A stretch of DNA of 10,285 nt, taken from contig JALTMC010000817.1 of the NCBI GenBank assembly GCA_027005175.1, positions 1 to 10,285 of the forward strand, given 5' to 3'. Positions 1 through 5,409 of this stretch are shown one piece after another (the stretch's first letter is position 1; each line of letters opens with the position of its first letter). The translations under genes and the position numbers were made by a program. The notes beneath the pieces were generated by a model that made no database searches, had not been told where the DNA came from, and was given only the letters and a program-made list of their open reading frames with translations. The DNA comes from Myxococcales bacterium. Its GTDB lineage: Bacteria > Myxococcota_C > UBA6777.

Positions 1-2
1 AT

Positions 3-149
3 TGCCAACATTGGCTGATTAATGTACTGGAAAGATGTGGTGTCAACTGGAAAAAACCAGTTAGAACTGGTACGGAGAACTGGAAAGGTTACTTTAGTAA
101 ACTTAAAGCTTCTAAGAAAAAATTTGTAAACTACAAGCTGCCAAAATAG
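3..149 (+). CDS. C-terminal end of an unidentified protein (partial)
   Basis: An open frame enters from the left edge and ends at the TAG at 147-149, giving 48 residues. The piece is basic and aromatic, with two Cys, four Trp/His in its first half, and a Lys-rich end (KASKKKF, then NYKLPK). The other two forward frames stop within the first 21 bases, so this is the only one that can be coding. I do not recognise the family. It lies 106 bases upstream of the pilin-like gene on the same strand, so the two could be co-transcribed. The sequence AACTGGAAAGGTT at 78-90 recurs at 240-252, over the ribosome binding site of the next gene. Coding status is likely but not certain because only the tail is visible. 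Confidence 0.5.
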   Translation, partial: CQHWLINVLERCGVNWKKPVRTGTENWKGYFSKLKASKKKFVNYKLPK

Positions 150-153
150 TAAG

Positions 154-170
154 TATTTAGGATCTAAATA
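154..170. repeat. AT-rich short palindrome after the first gene
   Basis: TATTTAG, GAT, CTAAATA form perfect 7-bp arms around a 3-base centre, starting five bases after the stop codon at 149. A T-rich tail does not follow, so this is a poor intrinsic terminator. It could be a small hairpin protecting the 3' end or an operator upstream of the pilin-like gene. Confidence 0.35.
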
Positions 171-255
171 TTGTCTCGGCTATGTTGCATCACTCGAAGG
201 CAGCCCATCGGAGAAAAGAAGGTGTTTTATAAAGCTTGAAACTGGAAAGGTTCAA

Positions 256-753
256 ATGATGAGACTGGAATACATTTGGTTATTCTTTGGAGTTGTTGCT
301 ATATCTCTGTTTATCTATGCTATAGCCTTTCTCGAACTTGGCATCAGTTCTCAGGTTGCTTATCCCGTCAAAGAAGCAGAGTTGTATACACAACGCATAG
401 CCTCAGGTGCCTATCAGTTTTTCAAAAACAGGGTTGTAAAGCATGGACTAAGTAACAGTTTTTTTCCATGCAGTAAGCAAGGTTGGATTTGTTCTCCAAA
501 TTATCTTGCATGCCAAAGAGGGTCTATTTATTACGATAGTGCTCAAAGTCATTGGGCACACAATTGTTGGAAAGCTCTAGGTTTTCAGATCACAGGAAAA
601 CACTTGATGCAATATTGCTACAAAGCTTCAGGAAAAGGAAAAGGCGCAAAGTTTATAATTCAAGCAACTGGAACATCCTCTTGTAATGTCAAGCAGACTA
701 AAATAACGATCCACTTTGATAGGAATGGGAGCAATGGCTTAATTATGGAATAG
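256..753 (+). CDS. Pilin-like membrane-anchored protein
   Basis: The product has 165 residues. A hydrophobic segment at about residues 7-28 is followed by an amphipathic stretch (about 36-58, with E-L-Y-T-Q-R and A-Y-Q-F-F) and then a Cys-containing globular part. The later layout is W100, W105-K-A-L-G-F, M-Q-Y-C-Y, S-G-K-G-K-G-A-K-F, Q-A-T-G, D-R-N-G. It resembles the C-terminal half of deltaproteobacterial type IV pilin-like proteins, which share W..L.F....YQY....G.G..F...A.GD.D.DG. There is no G-F-T-L-I/E prepilin peptidase site, so it may be a minor pilin-like or simply N-anchored periplasmic protein. Six Cys at 72, 79, 86, 104, 121 and 143 suggest disulfides and export. GGAAAGG at 244-250 is the ribosome binding site and serves ATG 256 or ATG 259 (spacing 5 or 8). 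The family assignment comes from remembered pattern similarity only. Confidence 0.6.
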   Translation: MMRLEYIWLFFGVVAISLFIYAIAFLELGISSQVAYPVKEAELYTQRIASGAYQFFKNRVVKHGLSNSFFPCSKQGWICSPNYLACQRGSIYYDSAQSHWAHNCWKALGFQITGKHLMQYCYKASGKGKGAKFIIQATGTSSCNVKQTKITIHFDRNGSNGLIME

Positions 754-891
754 TTCGATGTTCTTGGTGTTTTTGTCGAAATTTGGCGAATTCTTTATGC
801 CATTTCAGCCTTGAAGTATAAGTTTCATCATCCATATTTTTTAGACAGAAACTGGGTGTACTATAAATATTCTAACAACAAAGGAGCTAAC

Positions 892-1218
892 ATGCCTCGA
901 AACATTTTCCTTAAACTTTTTGCTCTTAGTCTACTTTTCCTTGTTGCGTGTGCTGGTGGTGAGCAACCGGCATCGTCACTCAGTAAAAAGCAGGTAGCCC
1001 TGACCCAAGGCAAGAAGCTTCCTGTTCCGTCACCAGCATCACATCAAGCCCTTCGCGCTCGTCAGTGGAGCCAACGGCAACGTCTGGTTCAGTACAAGGC
1101 CAAGCGCAAGCAAAAGAGGAGCCAGCACCGTCAACGTTTGGACGCGATTCGTCAGCAACTGCTACAAAGAGCACAGGGTCTGCGTCAACGATACCAACAG
1201 TACAAACAAAACAGATGA
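892..1218 (+). CDS. Small Arg/Gln-rich lipoprotein
   Basis: ATG 892 is preceded by AAGGAG (881-886) at a spacing of five, which makes it a much better start than the in-frame TTG at 811. The 108-residue product begins with a short basic end and a hydrophobic core, and ends its signal in the lipobox L-V-A-C, with the lipidated Cys at residue 20. It should therefore be an exported lipoprotein. Residues 21-50 are a Ser/Pro-containing linker. From about residue 51 to the end the chain is almost entirely Arg, Gln, Lys, Tyr and Leu, without Gly or Pro, and is predicted to form one long basic helix. I know of no named family. A strongly cationic helix on a lipid anchor could bind peptidoglycan, LPS phosphates or nucleic acid, which is inference only. 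It stands alone, with 138 bases before and 198 after it. Confidence 0.75.
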   Translation: MPRNIFLKLFALSLLFLVACAGGEQPASSLSKKQVALTQGKKLPVPSPASHQALRARQWSQRQRLVQYKAKRKQKRSQHRQRLDAIRQQLLQRAQGLRQRYQQYKQNR

Positions 1219-1416
1219 ATCGAAAGTGGGATATTGTTTCGTCCAAAGCGGAATCTTTCCTCATTAAAAGGTGCTCATTACTTTTGCTCCTTTCAAAGAC
1301 TCTTTTTCGGATTGATCCACGAATGGGACACGAATAGTAACACCACATTCATGACTATTTCTTCATTTTTTGATAAGCTGCTGGAAGCCGTTATATAAAT
1401 TCACCGGAGAGAGCTT

Positions 1417-1989
1417 ATGCAAATCTATTCATTACGCTGTTCGATATATTTAGGAATCTTGATTGGCATTACAGGGTGTGCTCAAACTCCTACCAATCCC
1501 TGTGACAGTGTGACTTGTGGCAGCAGTCAACTATGTAATCGGGGAGAGTGTATCCCAAACTGTCAATCCGTTGAGACGGCTTGTGGCCGAATTTGTGTCG
1601 ATCTCAAAAAGAGCGCACAGCATTGTGGTGGATGTAACACCAAGTGCCGTTCAGGTGAAGTTTGCAAATGAAGTTTGCAAAGATAGTAAATGTCAGTTTG
1701 ATTGCTCCAATGGACAGACCCTCTGCGATACCTCCTGTATCGACACCAAAACCGACATCAAACATTGTGGTAAGTGTGGAAACGTTTGCAAAGGTGGCAA
1801 AACCTGTCAGAGTGGGGGGCTGTAAGTGACAGAAAAATAGGATCTTTTTCAATGATTAGGGTGGTGATTGAGATTCTTGTTAAGTCAAAGTTTGTGGTCA
1901 AGTCTGCCTTGCTGGTGAAGGCTGTGGAGGTAGTGACTCTTTCTACGTGTTGAACCTGTGGGGTTTGTTCTAGCAAACACTGCTCATAG
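1417..1989 (+). pseudogene. Cys-rich Stig1-like lipoprotein gene, frameshifted
   Basis: ATG 1417 follows GGAGAG at 1405-1410. The product has a signal peptide with lipobox I-T-G-C (Cys21), then Cys-rich modules of the type C-G-x-I-C-V-D-L...H-C-G-G-C...C-x-x-G-E-V-C. These are common in myxobacterial surface proteins, where they are often matched to the Stig1 family. Translation stops at TGA 1669-1671 after 84 residues. The stop is created by an exact 13-bp tandem duplication (1656-1668, 1669-1681). With one copy removed, the frame continues through a second module (C-D-T-S-C-I-D...H-C-G-K-C-G-N-V-C) to TAA 1823-1825, giving 131 residues. Further Cys-rich fragments follow in other frames: 1884-1953 (V-C-G-Q-V-C...G-C-G-G) and 1954-1989 (T-C-G-V-C...H-C). 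These suggest an originally longer gene that is now decaying. The 84-residue product could still be made and lipidated. Confidence 0.65.
1656..1681. repeat. Perfect 13-bp tandem duplication
   Basis: The unit TGAAGTTTGCAAA occurs twice, head to tail, at 1656-1668 and 1669-1681. Thirteen is not a multiple of three. The second copy puts TGA in frame and terminates the Cys-rich lipoprotein early. Loss of one copy would restore a continuous reading frame. Confidence 0.9.
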
Positions 1990-1995
1990 GCTGGT

Positions 1996-2367
1996 TCAGG
2001 GTTCGTCGGGGGTTTCTTGTTGGAGGCGGAGGAGGTGTTGGCGGAAGGCGCGTCCATTGGGGCATTCGAGAAGTAGCTCACCGACTTGTTGGAGGGCTTC
2101 CCCAGGAAGCCCGTCGAGCAGGTGGAGAGTGCTGTCTCCTATATAGGGAAAGCGTTTTTTTGCCATTGACTTCAATATGTTGAGCAGGTCTTGATGTCCT
2201 TTTTCTATTCCTTTTTCTATTCCTTTTTCTATTCCTTTTTCTATTCCTTTTTCTATTCCTTTTTCTATTCCTTTTTCTATTCCTTTTTCTATTCCTTTTT
2301 CAAGGCCGCGCTCCATGCCTTTTTGTATAAGGTACTCAGCCATTGGGTTTTGTTCGAAGATCTCCAT
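1996..2367 (-). CDS. Candidate intragenic antitoxin RpnS (internal start in rpn)
   Basis: An in-frame ATG at 2367 (Met226 of the full-length protein) would give a 123-residue C-terminal product carrying the IEKG repeats and the tail. It is preceded by GGAGGTGATC (minus strand, 2380-2371), with eight bases between GGAGG and the ATG. This match to the 16S anti-Shine-Dalgarno is far better than the site used by the full-length start. In E. coli Rpn loci, separately translated C-terminal RpnS proteins dimerise through a helix containing four-residue repeats and block toxic RpnL. The same arrangement is visible here: nuclease domain, internal start, 4-residue repeats, short variable tail. Translation of the small form is inferred from sequence alone. 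Confidence 0.6.
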   Translation of the reverse strand: MEIFEQNPMAEYLIQKGMERGLEKGIEKGIEKGIEKGIEKGIEKGIEKGIEKGIEKGHQDLLNILKSMAKKRFPYIGDSTLHLLDGLPGEALQQVGELLLECPNGRAFRQHLLRLQQETPDEP

Positions 2368-3042
2368 GTTGATCACCTCCATAACTTCGTCTATGTCGAA
2401 CTTCCGACAAGCAAAAAAGGCCACCATTGCCAGCAGGTCTTGTTGCTGGGTGGTTGGTAGCTCTGAACCCATGATCATACCTTTGAGCTGAGAAAGCAAG
2501 GATTTTCTCATTCCTTGCATAAGAACAGCAAATGGCAAGAGGTAGGGAGGTGCCTCCTTCAAGAACTGAGAAGCCTTGTATCCACCGGGAAGCCAGACTT
2601 CCCACCATCGTATGGTCGAAACGACTCTGCTACCGACCATCATATGTTCTTCACGTTCTTGTCGCCAACTTCCTTTGGGCCATCCTGTGGGGCGTTTGTC
2701 ACTGACATACCAGACGAGAGGCCAGACAGGAAGTTCCTCTTTTTCAAAAAGACCCCAAGAGTACATGCCCAGGCGACGCTCGATGTCGGCAACATAGCTG
2801 GATTCAAACTCCAGGTGGAACAGGAATTCATGTTCCTGGCCATCAAGCTCTTGTGTGACTCGCCAGACGCGGTCAGTTAGGCGATGCATCATCTCAATCT
2901 CACCCCCAACCGGTTCACAAGAGGTTATACCCTCCAGGTCTGCAAGATAACCGAGTAGCTCTGTAGCATATTGATCTGCCAAATGCTTGAGTAAACCATC
3001 GAAGGGAGTCGCCTTGTCTTGTTTGGAATCACGGGCACTCAT
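1996..3042 (-). CDS. rpn: Rpn-family PD-(D/E)XK nuclease (full-length RpnL)
   Basis: This 348-residue protein belongs to the recombination-promoting nuclease/putative transposase family (Rpn, YhgA-like). It opens with the family-like start (F-D-G-L-L-K-H-L-A-D-Q-Y at about 14-25). A nuclease core follows, with D57 in L-T-D-R-V-W-R-V and H-L-E-F-E-S at 76-81, where E78 would be the PD-(D/E)XK acidic residue. The position usually held by Gln or Lys is E80. C-terminal helices follow (about 195-240), then eight exact IEKG repeats (251-282) and a variable tail. The start at 3042 has AAGGAG about 12 bases upstream. An ATG at 3150 adds 36 residues but lacks a ribosome binding site and the family-like beginning. 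Rpn proteins cut DNA, and some act in phage defence as the toxin of an intragenic toxin-antitoxin pair. The gene stands alone, convergent with the decayed lipoprotein gene and divergent from the CapA-like gene. Confidence 0.88.
   Translation of the reverse strand: MSARDSKQDKATPFDGLLKHLADQYATELLGYLADLEGITSCEPVGGEIEMMHRLTDRVWRVTQELDGQEHEFLFHLEFESSYVADIERRLGMYSWGLFEKEELPVWPLVWYVSDKRPTGWPKGSWRQEREEHMMVGSRVVSTIRWWEVWLPGGYKASQFLKEAPPYLLPFAVLMQGMRKSLLSQLKGMIMGSELPTTQQQDLLAMVAFFACRKFDIDEVMEVINMEIFEQNPMAEYLIQKGMERGLEKGIEKGIEKGIEKGIEKGIEKGIEKGIEKGIEKGHQDLLNILKSMAKKRFPYIGDSTLHLLDGLPGEALQQVGELLLECPNGRAFRQHLLRLQQETPDEP
2198..2301. repeat. 12-bp tandem repeat, eight perfect copies plus a partial
   Basis: CCTTTTTCTATT is repeated eight times without a mismatch (2198-2293), followed by an 8-base partial copy. 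On the minus strand it encodes IEKG. Because the unit is 12 bases, slippage changes copy number without breaking the rpn frame. Perfect identity across copies, including synonymous positions, indicates recent expansion. Confidence 0.97.
2371..2380 (-). promoter_or_regulatory. Strong internal Shine-Dalgarno in rpn
   Basis: Read on the minus strand, the ten bases are GGAGGTGATC, a near-complete complement of the 16S rRNA 3' end. They are placed correctly for ATG 2367. In the full-length frame the site encodes M-E-V-I, and this sequence is not forced by those codons (for example Val could be any GTN and Ile ATT or ATA). Confidence 0.7.
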
Positions 3043-3318
3043 AGGGTTGTCTTGCTCCTTCGTTTCCAATTCTTTATGCTTTGCATCCTCAGTGGTGTCG
3101 GAAGAATACACGGAAAAGCCGGTGATGCCAACAAAATTCGATGATGTCAATCAATATAGGTATGATATGTATATTTGTGTACTTCCTTTCGATGAAAATG
3201 TAGACTTAGATACTTTGAAGAGGTGTGCTCTCTTGTGATGATGCACATCTTTGTGACTTTGAGCAAGACTAAGGCGTTGAGTCAATTCAGGATCTTTGGA
3301 GATAAAAAAAGAGAGCGT

Positions 3319-5355
3319 ATGAATCAGTTATACAAAGTGAGTTTCTTGTTTGTGGTGAGTTTCGTGTTGTTGTTGTGGCTGGTGCCTGGAAGCATGGCGG
3401 AGACAACAGGTACAAAGAGCAAAAACAAACGTCAGACGCTTGTGATCCATGGAACAGGCGATATCAATTTGGATGGCCGTTTTACGAAGGTCATTCAAAA
3501 GTATGGCTATGGCTATGTCTGGCATGGTTTGGGTGATTTGTTTCGCAATGACGATCTCACTGTGGTTAATCTGGAGTGCTCCATCACCACAAGGGGGACC
3601 CGGGAGAAGAAGTCTTTTACATTTCGTGCTCCACCAGAGTCTCTGAAGTCCGTGAAAGCTGCCGGTGTGGAGGTTGCAAATATTGGTAACAATCACTCCC
3701 GTGACTATGGGGTTGTGGGGCTACTGGATACACGAAAGTATCTATTGAAATACGGTATCCAGCCTGTAGGTGCAGGAAAGGACCTTGCGGAAGCTGCGAA
3801 GTTTACGTTGTTTCGGATCAAAGGGTGGCGTGTTGCTGTGGTGGGCTTTGGTGGTGTTGTACCCGACCCATACTGGCTTGCAGGGCCGCATCATCCAGGT
3901 ATGGCAAGCGGTGATGATATCCCCACCATGGTGAACGCAGTAAAGGCAGCTAAAAAACATGCGGACCTCGTGGTGGTTGCGATTCATTGGGGCATTGAGC
4001 TACATCGTCGTCCACCCAAAGAGGATGTTGTTCGTGCCAAAGCTATGATTGATGCTGGGGCCGATATTATCTTTGGTCATCATGCCCATCGACTCCAGGC
4101 CCTGGAGTATTACAAAGGTCGCCCCATTTTTTGGTGCCTTGGTAACTTTATCTGGCCCAGGCGTCTGACTCCCGGTGGACGAACTGCTGTGGCACAAGTT
4201 ATTGTCACCCCGAACAAGAAGTTTAAGGCCCGGATGATTCGGTCTTTTCTTGTGTCTTCTGCACGTCCCGCATTGTATGGGAAGCGACGTCGATTGTCAC
4301 GACGATACCGGCGCAGACCTCCTGTTTCATGGAGCCCAACAATTCTCTCCACAAAACAACGAAAACTCCTGGAACGGGCGACTTCAGACATTCGTCCACG
4401 TTTCTGTGAGCCTTTTCAATATCGTGGGGGTCATCGTCACCGACATCGTGGGGGTCATCACAAGCGAGGGTCTGGATCTCAAAAATTACGACGGTATTGT
4501 CGCAATCGTTGGCGGCATCTGACAACACGTGAGCGACATCTCAGTCGGTTTGTTCCTTATTTGGCGAGACTTGGAGGTGCTTATCTCGGTATTGGAGGTG
4601 AACAGAATTTAACCATGATGTCTTGGGCTCAATCACGCATAGGCTGGATTGTTACAGACAATCCTTTGGCTTATAGAGTGTGGCAACTTCAACGTCGTTT
4701 GATCTTGCTGTCGAAGAATCGCAGAACGTACCTTCGCCGTTGGTATGCAGGTCGCTTCCGACGTCGTACCATTCGTCTTTTGCGTCAACAAATACAAGAG
4801 CCTGCGAAGGTGAAATCCGAGGTTAAGTTGTATCGTAGGGTTCGACGTCGGGTCCAGCGCATGTATCGTCTGGGGTTGCGAAGGCATCGAAAGTATCGAT
4901 ATTTTCAACACTGGCTAAGGCGCGATGCAAGTTATCAGTATATTCGTGCGATGTTTCAAACAAAGCGATTGAATATTCTTTATTCTGACTTGGCTAACAT
5001 CACTGCGGTACAAGCTATCGCCAAAAGCTTGAGACGCTTAAAACTGCCTCTGCGGATCTTTTATCTCTCTCATTATGAGGACCTTTACAAGAAGTCACCC
5101 GCTTCTTTTTTGAAAGGTCTATCAAGCCTCCCAATGGATGAACGCTCTTTGATCTTGCGAACTCACCGTAGTCGCAGATACGGACGGCTGTTGTCAGGTG
5201 GGCATATCTATGTTGTTCAGGAAGGTCTACATGCTCAAGAGTTATTGAAGAAGGAACGGTACCGGTCGTTTCATGATGTCATGCTTCATAGCTTGTGGAT
5301 CCCCAAAGGACTGTTTGTAGTGAAGAAGCTACCAAGAACAGGTCCGCCACTTTGA
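3319..5355 (+). CDS. Exported CapA-family protein with Arg-rich linker and large C-terminal domain
   Basis: ATG 3319 follows GAGAG and starts a clear signal peptide (residues 1-27, likely cut after S-M-A), which favours it over the in-frame upstream codons from 3223. Residues 40-300 carry the CapA/PGA_cap metallophosphatase-fold motifs: G-T-G-D-I-N-L (D48), V-N-L-E-C (84-87), G-N-N-H-S-R-D-Y-G (123-131), H-W-G-x-E (223-227), D-A-G-A-D-I-I-F-G-H-H-A-H (245-257) and C-L-G-N-F (273-277). Family members are tied to poly-gamma-glutamate capsule formation or anchoring, but no capB or capC is visible here. Residues ~310-410 are an Arg/His-rich linker with a 24-bp in-frame repeat (copies at 4421 and 4445). 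Residues ~415-670 (G-E-Q-N-L-T-M-M at the start, P-M-D-E-R-S-L-I-L-R-T near the end) resemble a Myxococcota domain that I associate with LIC_10091-like methyltransferase-fold proteins. That last assignment is from memory and tentative. At 678 residues it is about twice a plain CapA. Confidence 0.82.
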   Translation: MNQLYKVSFLFVVSFVLLLWLVPGSMAETTGTKSKNKRQTLVIHGTGDINLDGRFTKVIQKYGYGYVWHGLGDLFRNDDLTVVNLECSITTRGTREKKSFTFRAPPESLKSVKAAGVEVANIGNNHSRDYGVVGLLDTRKYLLKYGIQPVGAGKDLAEAAKFTLFRIKGWRVAVVGFGGVVPDPYWLAGPHHPGMASGDDIPTMVNAVKAAKKHADLVVVAIHWGIELHRRPPKEDVVRAKAMIDAGADIIFGHHAHRLQALEYYKGRPIFWCLGNFIWPRRLTPGGRTAVAQVIVTPNKKFKARMIRSFLVSSARPALYGKRRRLSRRYRRRPPVSWSPTILSTKQRKLLERATSDIRPRFCEPFQYRGGHRHRHRGGHHKRGSGSQKLRRYCRNRWRHLTTRERHLSRFVPYLARLGGAYLGIGGEQNLTMMSWAQSRIGWIVTDNPLAYRVWQLQRRLILLSKNRRTYLRRWYAGRFRRRTIRLLRQQIQEPAKVKSEVKLYRRVRRRVQRMYRLGLRRHRKYRYFQHWLRRDASYQYIRAMFQTKRLNILYSDLANITAVQAIAKSLRRLKLPLRIFYLSHYEDLYKKSPASFLKGLSSLPMDERSLILRTHRSRRYGRLLSGGHIYVVQEGLHAQELLKKERYRSFHDVMLHSLWIPKGLFVVKKLPRTGPPL

Positions 5356-5387
5356 TATTACCAAGAACAGGTCCATGACTTTGCTAT
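5330..5387. repeat. 29-bp imperfect tandem duplication over the CapA-like stop codon
   Basis: TACCAAGAACAGGTCC starts at 5330 and again at 5359, and the following 13 bases match at 9 of 13 positions, giving 25 of 29 identical. The first copy contains the stop codon TGA (5353-5355) and the second lies in the short gap between the two convergent genes. No intrinsic terminator is evident in that gap. Confidence 0.85.
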
Positions 5388-5409
5388 ATAACTCTACGCT
5401 ATGTTTTTC

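Noticed and set aside
175-195. Sigma54 promoter upstream of the pilin-like gene
   Set aside because: GG and GC elements are present but separated by seven bases instead of ten.
980-1348. Minus-strand 122-residue frame across the Arg/Gln lipoprotein, and a plus-strand frame 1065-1337
   Set aside because: The plus-strand lipoprotein has a clear ribosome binding site and lipobox; these frames have neither and no recognisable content.
2198-2301. CRISPR array
   Set aside because: The units are 12 bases and directly adjacent with no spacers, and they are in frame within a coding gene.
2191-2460. Plus-strand frame with repeated Phe-Phe-Tyr-Ser
   Set aside because: It is the complement of the IEKG repeat array in rpn. 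There is no ribosome binding site and no sense outside the repeats.
4421-4459. 24-bp repeat in the CapA-like gene as a mobile or regulatory element
   Set aside because: Two in-frame copies of an Arg/His/Gly-coding unit are best explained as local duplication within a low-complexity linker.
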